In this document: positions 5,952 to 15,591 of the stretch, one piece after another | Layout of the letters: each line of letters starts with the position of its first letter | How positions within the stretch are numbered: the stretch's first letter is position 1 | Assembly: GCA_023386965.1 (NCBI GenBank) | Contig: JAEWIR010000006.1 | Span: 1-41,961 of the forward strand | DNA from: Bacteroidota bacterium | Lineage (GTDB): Bacteria > Bacteroidota > Bacteroidia > Flavobacteriales > Weeksellaceae | Direction of reading: 5' to 3' | Length of the DNA stretch: 41,961 nucleotides | Made by a program: the position numbers and the translations under genes | The notes under the pieces: model-generated | What the model was told of the DNA's origin: nothing | The model's input: only the letters and a program-made list of their open reading frames with translations | Databases searched by the model: none

Positions 5952-8642
5952 TTAAGAGTCAGCCTCTTCTTCATCAGTGTCATCCTCTTCCGCAGTGTCC
6001 GTGCGTTCGTCCGGAGTATAGTTTTTCTGTTCCTTCGCTTCCTCCTTCTCCACTTTGCGCAGGAAGCTTTCATCTCCCATATTGGTCATCGAGTTATCGC
6101 CTGACTGCGGCACATCACTGAACGCTACCTGGTCACTGACCACCGCGGCCGGCATGCCCTCGCTGTCCAAAGATTCGGCTTCTTCCACCTCCTTATCCAT
6201 TTCTACTTTGGCAATGGCCGCAATTTCGTCATTTCCTTTCAGATTAATGACCTTTACTCCCTGAGTGTTACGGCCCATGATGCGGAGTTCGTCTACACCC
6301 ATGCGGATGGCTACACCGGATTTGTTGATGATCATCAGACCGTCGCCGTCCTTTACATTCTGGATCGCAATCAGGTTTCCTGTTTTTTCGGTGATATTAA
6401 GTGTGATCACCCCTTTTCCGCCACGGTTCGTGATTCTGTAATCCTGCACCGCTGAACGTTTACCGTATCCTTTTTCTGAAACTACCAGCACACTTTCATT
6501 GGCAACGTCATTGGCTACGACCATTCCAATCACTTCATCATTATCTTCCAGAGCTATACCCCGCACTCCAATGGACCCACGACCTACGGCACGTGCCTTT
6601 TCTTCAGGAAAACGGATACATTTTCCGTTCTTGGTGGCAATCATAATCTCGGAAGTACCGTCGGTAAGCCGCGCTCCCAAAAGCTGGTCATTATCGCGGA
6701 TCTCAATGGCATTGATACCGTTTGTTCTTGGTCTGGAATACGCTTCAAGCGATGTCTTCTTCACCGTTCCGTTCCTGGTGATCATCACCACATTCATTTG
6801 GTTTACATATTCCTCATCCTTCAGGTCATTTGTGCGGATGTAGGCTTTCACCTTGTCGTCCGGTTCAATATTGATGAGGTTCTGGATGGCCCTGCCTTTT
6901 GATATTTTGGATCCCTCCGGAATCTCGAATACTCGCAGCCAGTAACATTTGCCCTTTTCTGTAAAGAACAGCATATACTGGTGGTTGGTGGCTGAGACGA
7001 TATATTCCAGGAAGTCTTCATCGCGGGTAGTTGCCGCCTTGTTACCCACTCCTCCTCTACTCTGCACTCGGTACTCAGAAAGCAAGGTCCTTTTTATGTA
7101 TCCGGCGTGAGAAATGGTTACTACTACATTTTCGTTCGGGATGAAGTCCTCAATAGACATATCGCCGCCGGCATAATCGATCTCAGTCCTTCTCTCGTCG
7201 CCATATTTTTCCTTGATCTCCAGCATCTCAGTCTTGATGATTTCAAACCTGCGGGATTCATTGGCCAGGATATCTTCAAAATCGCGGATCATGTTCATGA
7301 TCTCTTCATACTCGGCCCGGATCTTATCCAGTTCCATGCCTGTAAGACGGGCCAGTCTAAGATCGAGGATGGCCTGTGCCTGAAGGTCTGAAAGATCAAA
7401 TTCAGCAATAAGCCCGTCTTTGGCGTCGGCTGGGTTGGCACTGTTGCGTATAATGGCAATTGCCTTATCCAGGCTTTCCTGTGTAGCAATCACTTTCATG
7501 AACCCTTCCAGGATATGTGCCCTTTCCTTTGCTTTCTTCAGCTCATACTCTGTACGGCGGATAACCACTTCATGTCTATGCTCCACAAAGTGATGGATGA
7601 TGTCTTTAACATTAAGCTGCTCCGGCCTGCCGTGCACCAACGCAATATTGTTTACGCTGAAAGAGGTTTGAAGCGCAGTATACTTGTACAGGAGGTTCAG
7701 GACTACATTTGGTATGGCATCGTTCTTAAGCTCGTAAACGATACGCATACCGCGGCGGTCGGATTCATCACGTATTTCATAGATTCCCGGAATCTTTTCC
7801 TCTTTCACCAAATCAGATGTACGCGCAATCATTTCAGCCTTATTTACCTGATAAGGGATTTCGGTAATGATAATGGCATTTCTATTATGAACCTCTTCAA
7901 AGTTCACTTTGGCACGGATCACGATACGGCCGCGGCCGGTATGGAAAGCATCCCTTACGCCGTCATAACCGTAAATAATTCCTCCCGTAGGAAAATCCGG
8001 TGCGATGATGTGCTTCATCAGCTCATCAATGGAAATCTCGCGGTCGTCTATATAGGCACAGATGGCATCTACAGTTTCAGAGAGATTGTGCGGCGCCATA
8101 TTGGTGGCCATACCAACAGCAATACCGGATGCACCGTTTACCAAAAGATTAGGTATCCGGGTAGGCATTACAGTAGGCTCCGTAAGACTGTCGTCGAAGT
8201 TATTCTGGAAATCCACAGTATCCTTATCCAGGTCTGCCAGGACTTCATCAGAAATCTTCTTCAATCTTGCTTCCGTATACCTCATCGCCGCGGGCGGGTC
8301 GCCGTCCATGGAACCGAAGTTACCCTGTCCGTCTACCTGCGGATACCGCAAACTCCAGGGCTGCGCCATCCTCACCATCGCATCGTATACGGAACTGTCG
8401 CCATGCGGGTGGTATTTACCCAAAACATCTCCCACAATCCTGGCCGATTTAAGATGCTTCCTGTTGGAAAATACATTTAAACCGTACATTCCGTACAGAA
8501 CTCTTCTGTGTACAGGCTTCAGACCATCTCTAACATCAGGCAATGCTCTGGAAACGATCACAGACATTGAATAATCAATGTAAGACGACTTCATTTCATC
8601 TACAATGCTGATCGGTATCAACCGTTCTCCTTCTGTATTCAT
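5952..8642 (-). CDS. gyrA: DNA gyrase subunit A
   Basis: This 896-residue type IIA topoisomerase subunit breaks and rejoins DNA during negative supercoiling with GyrB. The catalytic tyrosine is Tyr122 in AAMRYTEARL. The quinolone-resistance region reads HPHGDSSVYD with Ser83 and Asp87 in E. coli numbering, i.e. no classical resistance substitution there. The C-terminal beta-pinwheel carries a GyrA box in the degenerate form QSRGGVG (527-533) instead of QRRGGKG, and a later NRGGKG repeat. It ends in a long acidic tail rich in Asp/Glu. The family length is about 800-900. The start MNTEGERLIPISIVDEMKSS aligns with GyrA N-termini. It is followed by a TPR gene, 44 bp away. Confidence 0.97.
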   Translation of the reverse strand: MNTEGERLIPISIVDEMKSSYIDYSMSVIVSRALPDVRDGLKPVHRRVLYGMYGLNVFSNRKHLKSARIVGDVLGKYHPHGDSSVYDAMVRMAQPWSLRYPQVDGQGNFGSMDGDPPAAMRYTEARLKKISDEVLADLDKDTVDFQNNFDDSLTEPTVMPTRIPNLLVNGASGIAVGMATNMAPHNLSETVDAICAYIDDREISIDELMKHIIAPDFPTGGIIYGYDGVRDAFHTGRGRIVIRAKVNFEEVHNRNAIIITEIPYQVNKAEMIARTSDLVKEEKIPGIYEIRDESDRRGMRIVYELKNDAIPNVVLNLLYKYTALQTSFSVNNIALVHGRPEQLNVKDIIHHFVEHRHEVVIRRTEYELKKAKERAHILEGFMKVIATQESLDKAIAIIRNSANPADAKDGLIAEFDLSDLQAQAILDLRLARLTGMELDKIRAEYEEIMNMIRDFEDILANESRRFEIIKTEMLEIKEKYGDERRTEIDYAGGDMSIEDFIPNENVVVTISHAGYIKRTLLSEYRVQSRGGVGNKAATTRDEDFLEYIVSATNHQYMLFFTEKGKCYWLRVFEIPEGSKISKGRAIQNLINIEPDDKVKAYIRTNDLKDEEYVNQMNVVMITRNGTVKKTSLEAYSRPRTNGINAIEIRDNDQLLGARLTDGTSEIMIATKNGKCIRFPEEKARAVGRGSIGVRGIALEDNDEVIGMVVANDVANESVLVVSEKGYGKRSAVQDYRITNRGGKGVITLNITEKTGNLIAIQNVKDGDGLMIINKSGVAIRMGVDELRIMGRNTQGVKVINLKGNDEIAAIAKVEMDKEVEEAESLDSEGMPAAVVSDQVAFSDVPQSGDNSMTNMGDESFLRKVEKEEAKEQKNYTPDERTDTAEEDDTDEEEADS

Positions 8643-8791
8643 ATTTAACTATTAAAATGATTTTCAGCGCTTTAAAAAGGCTGCAAAATTTTGTTGATTT
8701 TCAATTAATAATAACGGGCTAATTTACGAAAATATTACCGATTTTTGCGGCTTAACCCGGGAGCAATCTTCATAAAAAACAGTTAAATAAG

Positions 8792-9124
8792 ATGAGTATT
8801 TTAAGCCTAACCTTCCACTGCATTGAGTCTACTGTGCCGCAATGGGAACAATATGCCAGAACCGAACTAAAACAGTTGGCCCACAACCTCTACGATGTGG
8901 AAAAGTACATCCTCTCGGATGTTGAAAGCGAAATGCTGAATGAGGGAAGAAACACCAATCTCCTTCTGATTTTTGAAACGGTAGAACTGCGTGCCTCATT
9001 TCTGGAAAATGAGTTTGAGAATATCCGTGAGCGGGTGGAAAAGCGGTTCGGGGACGAGGTGATGATATTTAAAACGTTACTGAATGAATTTAAGGATGCC
9101 GATGCCGGCACTGACTTGCATTAA
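8792..9124 (+). CDS. DUF4286 family protein
   Basis: This 110-residue small cytoplasmic protein has no signal peptide. Its N-terminus (MSILSLTFHC), the WEQYARTEL segment and the length match the DUF4286 family, an alpha/beta (ferredoxin-like) group of unknown function common in Bacteroidota. It is divergently transcribed from gyrA across a 149-bp intergenic region and ends at a strong terminator (9163-9187), so it appears monocistronic. Confidence 0.7.
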   Translation: MSILSLTFHCIESTVPQWEQYARTELKQLAHNLYDVEKYILSDVESEMLNEGRNTNLLLIFETVELRASFLENEFENIRERVEKRFGDEVMIFKTLLNEFKDADAGTDLH

Positions 9125-9162
9125 ATTGATTACAGAAACAGTTACGTTATACATTTACATGA

Positions 9163-9192
9163 AGCGGGCTCCCGATGGAAGCCCGCTTTATT
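9163..9192 (+). terminator. Intrinsic terminator after the DUF4286 gene
   Basis: The stem AGCGGGCT (9163-9170) pairs with AGCCCGCT (9180-9187) around a 9-nt loop, followed by TTATTTT. The site separates convergent genes and may act on both strands. Confidence 0.75.
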
Positions 9193-9197
9193 TTAGG

Positions 9198-9638
9198 TTA
9201 TCTGTGATTTTTGTGTTTTTTATGAGACTTTCCTTTTTTCTTTCCATCATCCCATTTCCTGCTGTCCCAGTTGCCATTTTTCTTCTTCATCTGGCCTGGC
9301 GCATAATCTTTGGCATTACCGCCATACACCTTCTTGGCCTGTCCCGGAGGAAGATTTCTGTTGTTTCGAGGATACACGGTGCCTACCTGATTGCGGCCAC
9401 GGGTGTTATTGTACACACCACCTGAACTGATTACCCTTCCGTTTTGATACACGTTACCGTTACGGTCTCTGTATACATCGCCCTGACGGTATACAGTTCC
9501 ATCCGGACTTCTGTAAACTGTACCGTTATTTGGATAATTATTTGGGTAATTATTTCCGTAAGGATCGTTCAGGGTGCCACATGAAGTCAGTGTAAAAGCC
9601 AGTCCTGACGCTAAAATTATTTTGAAGATGCTTTTCAT
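9198..9638 (-). CDS. Low-complexity lipoprotein
   Basis: This 146-residue protein has an SPII signal: LAFTLTSC with the lipid cysteine at about residue 20. The mature part is low complexity. It has an Asn/Tyr/Pro repeat (GNNYPNNYPNNG), then short repeats of the type DGTVYR/DGNVYR/NGNVYQ, two copies of a PPGQ/APGQ-containing segment, and a very basic His/Lys tail (KKKGKSHKKHKNHR). Such proteins are common in Chryseobacterium-like genomes, with no known function. The basic tail could bind nucleic acid or an acidic surface polymer, which is speculation. It has convergent orientation to the DUF4286 gene. Confidence 0.7.
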   Translation of the reverse strand: MKSIFKIILASGLAFTLTSCGTLNDPYGNNYPNNYPNNGTVYRSPDGTVYRQGDVYRDRNGNVYQNGRVISSGGVYNNTRGRNQVGTVYPRNNRNLPPGQAKKVYGGNAKDYAPGQMKKKNGNWDSRKWDDGKKKGKSHKKHKNHR

Positions 9639-9766
9639 TTTTTAAAGGTTTTAAATGTTGGAGTATTGTTTTCAATCTTAATGCCAAAGACTGTCCCCGG
9701 CGATTTTTGGATAGCTGCAATTTCCTAAAGTTAAACCCCAGTTTAAAAAAAAATGAAATATTTGTA

Positions 9767-10258
9767 TCAGAACACTGAACTTCGGCGCTCCATCAGTACA
9801 ACATCCCGCCAGCGGCCGTTCATTTGCGCAAGCTTTTCGCGGGTTCCCACGACCCGGAATCCCAATTTGGTATGGATCGTAATGGAGGCAGCATTTTCCG
9901 GGAAAATACCGGATTGTAATGTCCAGAATCCCTCCTCTTCACTGTCCAGTATTAACTTTTTGAGCAATACAGAACCCAACCCACGTCCCTGAACTGAATT
10001 ATCAAGGTAAATACTTACTTCGGCCACTCCCCGAAAACATTCGCGGTCACTGACTGGCTTCAGCGCTGCCCAACCTACCACCTTTTCATTTACGTCCTCC
10101 ACTACCCATCGGCAATGATGAAAATATCCCACATCCCAGTTTTCCCAATTGGGCGCATCTTTGTCGAAAGTGGCATTACCACCATCAATCCCTTGCTTAA
10201 ATATGCTGATGACCGAGTCACTGTCAGCGGATTTCATCCTGCGGATTTCGTAATTCAT
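9767..10258 (-). CDS. GNAT-family N-acetyltransferase (phosphinothricin acetyltransferase-like)
   Basis: This 163-residue GNAT enzyme has the acetyl-CoA pyrophosphate-binding motif A VQGRGLGSVLL at residues 89-99. Preceding features typical of the Pat/MnaT subgroup are NATFDKDAPNWE and VGWAALKPVSDR. Homologues acetylate L-phosphinothricin, methionine sulfoximine or similar amino acids; the substrate here is not determined. The start codon lies 4 bp after the uvrA stop, so it is translationally close-coupled to uvrA and almost certainly in its operon. Confidence 0.85.
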   Translation of the reverse strand: MNYEIRRMKSADSDSVISIFKQGIDGGNATFDKDAPNWENWDVGYFHHCRWVVEDVNEKVVGWAALKPVSDRECFRGVAEVSIYLDNSVQGRGLGSVLLKKLILDSEEEGFWTLQSGIFPENAASITIHTKLGFRVVGTREKLAQMNGRWRDVVLMERRSSVF

Positions 10259-10262
10259 GATG

Positions 10263-13094
10263 TTAATTAAGTTCCTTACGTAAAAATTTACCGGTCAGGG
10301 ATTTTGAGTTTTTAATCACCTCCTCCGGCGTACCCTTAGCTACAATCTTTCCTCCATGTTTACCACCTTCAGGACCAATGTCAATCATATGGTCTGCCAG
10401 TTTGATGACATCCATATTATGCTCAATAATGATAAAGGAATTGCCAAGGTCTACGAGTCTGTTGATGGCATCCATAAGTACTTTAACATCCTCAAAGTGA
10501 AGGCCTGTAGTTGGTTCATCCAAAATATACAGCGTATTTCCAGTCTGGCGTTTTGCAAGTTCCGTGGCAAGTTTGATACGCTGGGCTTCACCTCCTGAAA
10601 CAGTTGTGGACTGTTGTCCCAGCGTGATATAACCTAACCCCACATCCTGCAGCGTTTTCACCCGGCTGAAAATCCTGGGAATAGGTGCAAAGAAATCCAC
10701 TGCTTCATCAATTGTCATCTCCAGCACATCTGAAATTGATTTTCCTTTGTAGCGTACTTCCAGCGTTTCGCGGTTAAATCTTTTCCCGTTACAGGTTTCG
10801 CAGTGCACATACACATCGGGCAGGAAATTCATCTCAATTACTTTGAGGCCGCCTCCCTGACAAGTCTCACAGCGCCCTCCTTTCACATTGAACGAGAACC
10901 TTCCGGGCTTATACCCTCGGATTTTACTCTCCGGCAACTCCGAGAAAAGGTTTCTGATATCCGTAAACATACCGGTATAGGTGGCAGGATTGGACCTTGG
11001 TGTGCGCCCAATGGGGGTCTGGTCTACATCTACAATCTTATCAATATGCTCAATTCCTTCGATCTTCTTGTAAGGCAAAGGTTCCTGGACGCTGCGGTAG
11101 AAATGACGGTTGAGGATGGGATAAAGTGTACCGTTGATCAGTGAAGATTTTCCGCTGCCCGAAATACCCGTAACCACCACCAGTTTGCCCAGAGGAATTT
11201 CCAGGGTCACATTCTTCAGGTTGTTGCCCGTCGCACCTTTCAGTACAATGCTTTTCCCGTTGCCTGGTCGTCTTTCAGCAGGAATTTCAATCTGCCTTTT
11301 ACCGGTCATGTAATCGGCGGTTACGGTATCAGCTTTCAGCAGGTCGTCCGGATGACCCTGCCATAAGACTTCGCCACCAAATTTGCCTGCACGCGGACCG
11401 ATGTCCAGCACGTGATCTGCGCCCAGGATCATATCCTTGTCATGTTCCACTACCAAAACGGAATTGCCGATATCCCGCAGATTCTTCAGTGAGTTGATAA
11501 GTCTTTCATTATCCCTTTGGTGAAGACCGATGGAGGGCTCATCCAAAATGTAAAGGACATTAACCAACTGCGAACCGATTTGCGTAGCCAGACGGATCCG
11601 CTGACTCTCGCCACCGGACAGGGTACGCGAACTGCGGCTCAGACTCAGGTAGTCCAGTCCCATATCCAGGAGGAACTGCAGACGGGTCTCAATTTCCTTG
11701 AGGATTTCATTGGCGATAAGGGCATTTTTGCTGGAAAATTTCGGCTTTACCTGGGCCAGCCATTCCTTAAACTCCGAAAGCGAAAGAGCACTGATTTCGG
11801 CAATGTGTCTGCCGTCTATCTTAAAGCTGAGACTTTCCGGTTGCAGTCGGGTTCCATTACATTTAGGGCAAATTTCTTCGGTTGTAAAATGCCTTTCCAG
11901 CAGCACCGCATCATAACTTTCTTTGTCATTGATTATGTCCTCAATAAAAGCCACCAGACCTTCAAAATTCACCTTGATCTTCTTGGAGATTCCTGCATAC
12001 TTAAGGTCCTTGCTAATTTCGCGTGACATCCCGAAATACATGAAATCCACAACTTCCGACGGAATATCCTTAAACGGTGTGGTAAGCGACAGATTAGAAA
12101 TTTCAAGAATATTCTTGAGTTGAGCGAGTACCCATTTATTGTTTTTGATATCCTCCAGCGGCAAAAGTGCCCCCTGACCGATTGAAAGTTTAGGATTATC
12201 CACAAAGTAATCCGTGTTGATCTTGTTGATGACACCAAGTCCCTTACAGTTAGGGCAGCTTCCTTTTGGTGAGTTGAAGGAAAAAGTGTTCGGTTCCGGT
12301 AAAGCCAGCGACTGGCCGGAATCGTCGTCCATCAGGTTTTTTGAAAAATACTGAATATCACTGTCGCCAAGTTTCTGTATACCGATAACACCTTCGCCCA
12401 TATCAAGAGCCGTGCGAAGCGATTTCTCCATACGCCCTTCGGTCGCATTTTCGCCAATGATCCAGCGGTCAATTACAATGTCGATGTCGTGCGTTTTGTA
12501 CCTGTCTAGTTTCAGGTCGTACTCCAGGTCCTGCAGAACACCGTCAATACGTGCCTGACCGTATCCTTTGCGCGCCATCTGTACAAAAAGCTCATGATAG
12601 TGTCCTTTTCGGGAGCGCACAACCGGAGCTAATAACAGGATTTTCTCGCCCTGATAATTTTCCTTGATGGTCTCCAGGATCTGCTCTTCGGTATAACTTA
12701 CCAGTTTTCGGCCCGAAGTCAGGGAATAGGCATCCGAAACCCTGGCAAACAGAAGTCGGAGAAAATCATAAAGTTCGGTTACCGTTCCTACGGTGGAACG
12801 CGGATTTTTATTTGTTGTTTTCTGCTCTATGGCGATTACCGGAGACAGTCCTTCAATCTTATCCACATCCGGTCTTTCCAGACCACCCAGGAACTGTCGG
12901 GCATAGGCCGAAAAGGTCTCAATGTAGCGGCGCTGGCCTTCGGCAAAAATGGTATCAAATGCCAGGGAAGATTTTCCGCTGCCGGATAAACCTGTAATCA
13001 CTACAAGTTCGTTACGCGGGATGCGAACATCAATGTCCTTTAGATTGTGTTCCCGTGCCCCGTAAATTTCTATATATTCTTTCTTTTCGCTCAT
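10263..13094 (-). CDS. uvrA: Excinuclease ABC subunit A
   Basis: This 943-residue damage-recognition ATPase of nucleotide-excision repair works with UvrB. There are two ABC modules. The first has Walker A GLSGSGKSS (Lys41), a zinc finger starting CPNCKGLG, a CPKCNGTR pair and the signature LSGGESQRIRLA. The second has GISGSGKSSL, a CETCQGGG/CETCNGKR zinc finger and VSGGEAQRIKLA. Length is normal. The N-terminus (EYIEIYGAREHNLKDIDVRI) is the standard UvrA start. A -7 promoter box lies 38 bp upstream of the ATG. The GNAT gene follows at 4 bp. Confidence 0.97.
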   Translation of the reverse strand: MSEKKEYIEIYGAREHNLKDIDVRIPRNELVVITGLSGSGKSSLAFDTIFAEGQRRYIETFSAYARQFLGGLERPDVDKIEGLSPVIAIEQKTTNKNPRSTVGTVTELYDFLRLLFARVSDAYSLTSGRKLVSYTEEQILETIKENYQGEKILLLAPVVRSRKGHYHELFVQMARKGYGQARIDGVLQDLEYDLKLDRYKTHDIDIVIDRWIIGENATEGRMEKSLRTALDMGEGVIGIQKLGDSDIQYFSKNLMDDDSGQSLALPEPNTFSFNSPKGSCPNCKGLGVINKINTDYFVDNPKLSIGQGALLPLEDIKNNKWVLAQLKNILEISNLSLTTPFKDIPSEVVDFMYFGMSREISKDLKYAGISKKIKVNFEGLVAFIEDIINDKESYDAVLLERHFTTEEICPKCNGTRLQPESLSFKIDGRHIAEISALSLSEFKEWLAQVKPKFSSKNALIANEILKEIETRLQFLLDMGLDYLSLSRSSRTLSGGESQRIRLATQIGSQLVNVLYILDEPSIGLHQRDNERLINSLKNLRDIGNSVLVVEHDKDMILGADHVLDIGPRAGKFGGEVLWQGHPDDLLKADTVTADYMTGKRQIEIPAERRPGNGKSIVLKGATGNNLKNVTLEIPLGKLVVVTGISGSGKSSLINGTLYPILNRHFYRSVQEPLPYKKIEGIEHIDKIVDVDQTPIGRTPRSNPATYTGMFTDIRNLFSELPESKIRGYKPGRFSFNVKGGRCETCQGGGLKVIEMNFLPDVYVHCETCNGKRFNRETLEVRYKGKSISDVLEMTIDEAVDFFAPIPRIFSRVKTLQDVGLGYITLGQQSTTVSGGEAQRIKLATELAKRQTGNTLYILDEPTTGLHFEDVKVLMDAINRLVDLGNSFIIIEHNMDVIKLADHMIDIGPEGGKHGGKIVAKGTPEEVIKNSKSLTGKFLRKELN

Positions 13095-13131
13095 TATTGA
13101 TGCCGCTTTCGTTATTGAAAACAGGAAGATG

Positions 13132-13139
13132 CAAAAATA
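13132..13139 (-). promoter_or_regulatory. Bacteroidota -7 box (TAnnTTTG) for uvrA
   Basis: Read on the minus strand it is TATTTTTG, followed by C, which matches the -7 consensus. It lies 38 bp upstream of the uvrA start and places the start site in the short leader. No TTG -33 box is seen at the consensus distance. Confidence 0.5.
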
Positions 13140-13263
13140 CGGAAATTAATGAAGAACAGTATAAGAGTTATACAGCCCAGGAAATGCTACACCAAGGACA
13201 AAAGAAAGACTGACGCTATGAACTAACGTCAAAAAAACTGTTAGTTCGACCTGCTGATAAATC

Positions 13264-14616
13264 CTACTTCTTGCGGCGGGCCTTGCTTTTCGCTTTAGCC
13301 TGCCCGCGGTTTGTGCCCGGCTTTGTCTTTGGAGGATTCCTTTTATGCGGTCCACCCCAGTTTTCCTTCCTGTTCTTTTCCTTTTTCTCGTGAAATGCAC
13401 CACCACCTTCAACGATCTTCACGGTATGTGCATTTTTCATCACTACCTCATCCTGTTCGGACGCGATTTTAGTGGGATTTACCTTCACTGTTTCAGGAAA
13501 TGGAAGGACTTCCAGCTGTCTGTCCATCAGGATCTCAATATCAAATACCAGCGGTTCTTCTTTTTCGGTGAAGAAAGATACAGATTTACCGTCTTTATCA
13601 GCACGTCCTGTCCGACCAATACGGTGGATGTACTGTTCCGGAACTTCGGGGATCTCGAAATTGATGACATGGGTGATATCTGAAATATCCAGACCCCGGG
13701 CCATTACGTCAGTTGTAATAAGTCCGCGAATCTCACCGTTCTGAAAGCGCTTCATGGCTTTCAGCCTGTAGTTTTGAGATTTGTTGGAGTGAATAACATC
13801 AAAAGCATCAGGAAACAGTTCGTCAATCTTGGTAAAGAGAAGGTCTGCGTGCTTCTTGTTGTTTGTAAACACCAGGACCCTGGACATTTCAGCATCTGCT
13901 TCCAGGAGGTACTGAAGGAGATTCACTTTGGTGTTGAAATTGCGCACGAGGTAGGAGGTTTGGGCAATTTTCTCCAGCGGTGTTCCCGATTTTGCCAATG
14001 AAATTTCAACAGGATTTGCAAAATATTCGTCCAGCATGGCATCCACTGCCTCTGTCATCGTTGCCGAAAACAGGATATTCTGACGTTTGGCTTTCATCAT
14101 CTCGAAGATGTGGGTAAGCTGAGGACGAAATCCCAGACTCAGCATCTCATCAAACTCATCGATAACGAGCTTCTGCACTTCCTTCAGAGAAATGGCATTG
14201 TCTATTGCGAGGTCCATTACACGACCCGGAGTTCCTACCAGGATGTCGCAGCCATCGTTAAAGAGAAGCTTTTGGGTGTTGATGTTTTTGCCGCCGTAAA
14301 TCCCAATGATCCTCGCGGTAGTATTCACAGCCAAAGATTCCAGAACTCCGGTAACCTGAACTACCAGTTCACGTGTAGGCACGAGGATCAGTACAGTTGG
14401 ATTACCCGTTTTGTTATATCTCCACATTTGCAGAACCGGAAGCAGATAAGCAAGGGTTTTACCGGTACCGGTTTGGGCAATTCCCATAATATCGCGGCCG
14501 GAAAGTATGGCTTTAAAGCTTTTTTGCTGAATGGGTGTTGGTTCAAAAAGACTGAGGTCTGCCAGAGCATCCAGTAACTTTCCGGACAGATCAAAATCTG
14601 CAAAAGTGGTTTTCAT
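13264..14616 (-). CDS. DEAD-box family RNA helicase
   Basis: This 450-residue, RhlE/DbpA-like superfamily 2 RNA helicase is likely used in ribosome assembly or mRNA turnover. Motifs in order: Q motif (PTPIQQ, 27-32), I AQTGTGKT (47-54), Ia PTRELV (80-85), Ib TPGR (129-132), II DEFD (153-156), III SAT (184-186), V DVMARGLD and VI HRIGRTGR (331-338). Motif II reads DEFD instead of DEAD; the acidic residues that matter for Mg-ATP hydrolysis are kept. The C-terminal ~70 residues are a basic, Lys/Gly-rich RNA-binding tail. An exact -7 box lies upstream at 14664-14671. Confidence 0.93.
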   Translation of the reverse strand: MKTTFADFDLSGKLLDALADLSLFEPTPIQQKSFKAILSGRDIMGIAQTGTGKTLAYLLPVLQMWRYNKTGNPTVLILVPTRELVVQVTGVLESLAVNTTARIIGIYGGKNINTQKLLFNDGCDILVGTPGRVMDLAIDNAISLKEVQKLVIDEFDEMLSLGFRPQLTHIFEMMKAKRQNILFSATMTEAVDAMLDEYFANPVEISLAKSGTPLEKIAQTSYLVRNFNTKVNLLQYLLEADAEMSRVLVFTNNKKHADLLFTKIDELFPDAFDVIHSNKSQNYRLKAMKRFQNGEIRGLITTDVMARGLDISDITHVINFEIPEVPEQYIHRIGRTGRADKDGKSVSFFTEKEEPLVFDIEILMDRQLEVLPFPETVKVNPTKIASEQDEVVMKNAHTVKIVEGGGAFHEKKEKNRKENWGGPHKRNPPKTKPGTNRGQAKAKSKARRKK

Positions 14617-14663
14617 GGGTATTCTAAATTAAACAGCGCACAGAAAGCGCATGGAATGTGGTG

Positions 14664-14671
14664 CAAAGCTA
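14664..14671 (-). promoter_or_regulatory. Bacteroidota -7 box (TAnnTTTG) for the helicase
   Basis: The minus strand reads TAGCTTTG, an exact consensus match, 48 bp before the helicase ATG. The -33 position is TTT rather than TTG. Confidence 0.45.
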
Positions 14672-14751
14672 CTGAAATTAATTTTTAGCGTGTATAAAGC
14701 CGCTTAGGCATTACGGGGTATATATTTTTTGTATTTTTAAAAATAAAAGAA

Positions 14752-15591
14752 TTGACAGACTTGCTCTCCTTATTTAATTCAAAGAAAAGAAAGAAATCTT
14801 ACCGCGAGGTCTCACTTGTGCTCTCGGGTGGTGGCGCCCGCGGATTCGGACACATAGGCGTCATTGAAGTGCTTGTAGAAAAAGGGTTCCGCATCCACAG
14901 CATAACCGGCACATCCATGGGCGCGCTTGTAGGCGGGCTGTACGCAATGGGTAAACTGGAGGATTTTAAAACCTGGGTAACCCACATGGGAAAGCTTCAG
15001 GCTTTGGATCTGATTGACCTGTCTATCCGGCGACGGGGGCTGCTGAAAGGCAACAGGGTATTCCGCAAAATGAAAGCCCTCTTCCCTTCTGTAAATATTG
15101 AAGATCTTGAAATTGGATTTTCAGCGATTGCAACGCAACTGTATGCGAAAAAATCAGTTTGCATCAATAAAGGTGATATTTATGATGCTATCCGCGCTTC
15201 GGTAGCCATCCCCACGCTGTTTTCACCTGTTGAAATTGAAGGAGATGTCTATGTGGACGGCGGTGTGCTGAACAATATTCCCATTGAGTATGCGCGGAGA
15301 AAGAAGAAGGACCTATTAATTGTGGTAGATGTAAATGCCTTTATTGAATTTGAAGGCGCTAAAAATACTGCTGTGGATTTGGGCTCAAGCATCAATGTGC
15401 TTTCGCACTCCCTGAGCCTGCTCATTGAAGCCAATGCCAGAAATTCACTTACCGCTTTTCCGCCCGACATTTTGATACAGCTGTCGCGGGAGTCCTGCAG
15501 TATGCATGATTTCTTTAAGGTTAAACAGCAGATCGAATATGGCAGGCAGTGTGCTGAAAAAGCCATCAACGAATTTCTGAAAGATGATTAA
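14752..15591 (+). CDS. Patatin-like phospholipase / serine acylhydrolase
   Basis: This 279-residue, RssA/YlbK-type patatin is a lipid acyl hydrolase with a Ser-Asp dyad. The oxyanion hole is GGGARG (26-31), the nucleophile is Ser55 in GTSMG (53-57), and the catalytic Asp169 is in the DGG of YVDGGVLNN. There is no signal peptide, so it is likely cytoplasmic. The start is TTG at 14752; no ATG precedes the GGGxRG motif in frame. Its stop overlaps the start of the next gene (TAATG), so the two are translationally coupled. Confidence 0.88.
   Translation: MTDLLSLFNSKKRKKSYREVSLVLSGGGARGFGHIGVIEVLVEKGFRIHSITGTSMGALVGGLYAMGKLEDFKTWVTHMGKLQALDLIDLSIRRRGLLKGNRVFRKMKALFPSVNIEDLEIGFSAIATQLYAKKSVCINKGDIYDAIRASVAIPTLFSPVEIEGDVYVDGGVLNNIPIEYARRKKKDLLIVVDVNAFIEFEGAKNTAVDLGSSINVLSHSLSLLIEANARNSLTAFPPDILIQLSRESCSMHDFFKVKQQIEYGRQCAEKAINEFLKDD

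Noticed and set aside
7515..8480. 321-codon open frame antisense to gyrA
   Set aside because: It lies entirely opposite the well-conserved gyrA coding sequence, has no recognisable domain, and reflects codon bias of the real gene.
9480..9620. Short tandem-like repeat that could suggest a repeat array
   Set aside because: It is the low-complexity Asn/Tyr/Pro and DGTVYR repeat within the lipoprotein coding sequence, not a CRISPR or intergenic repeat.
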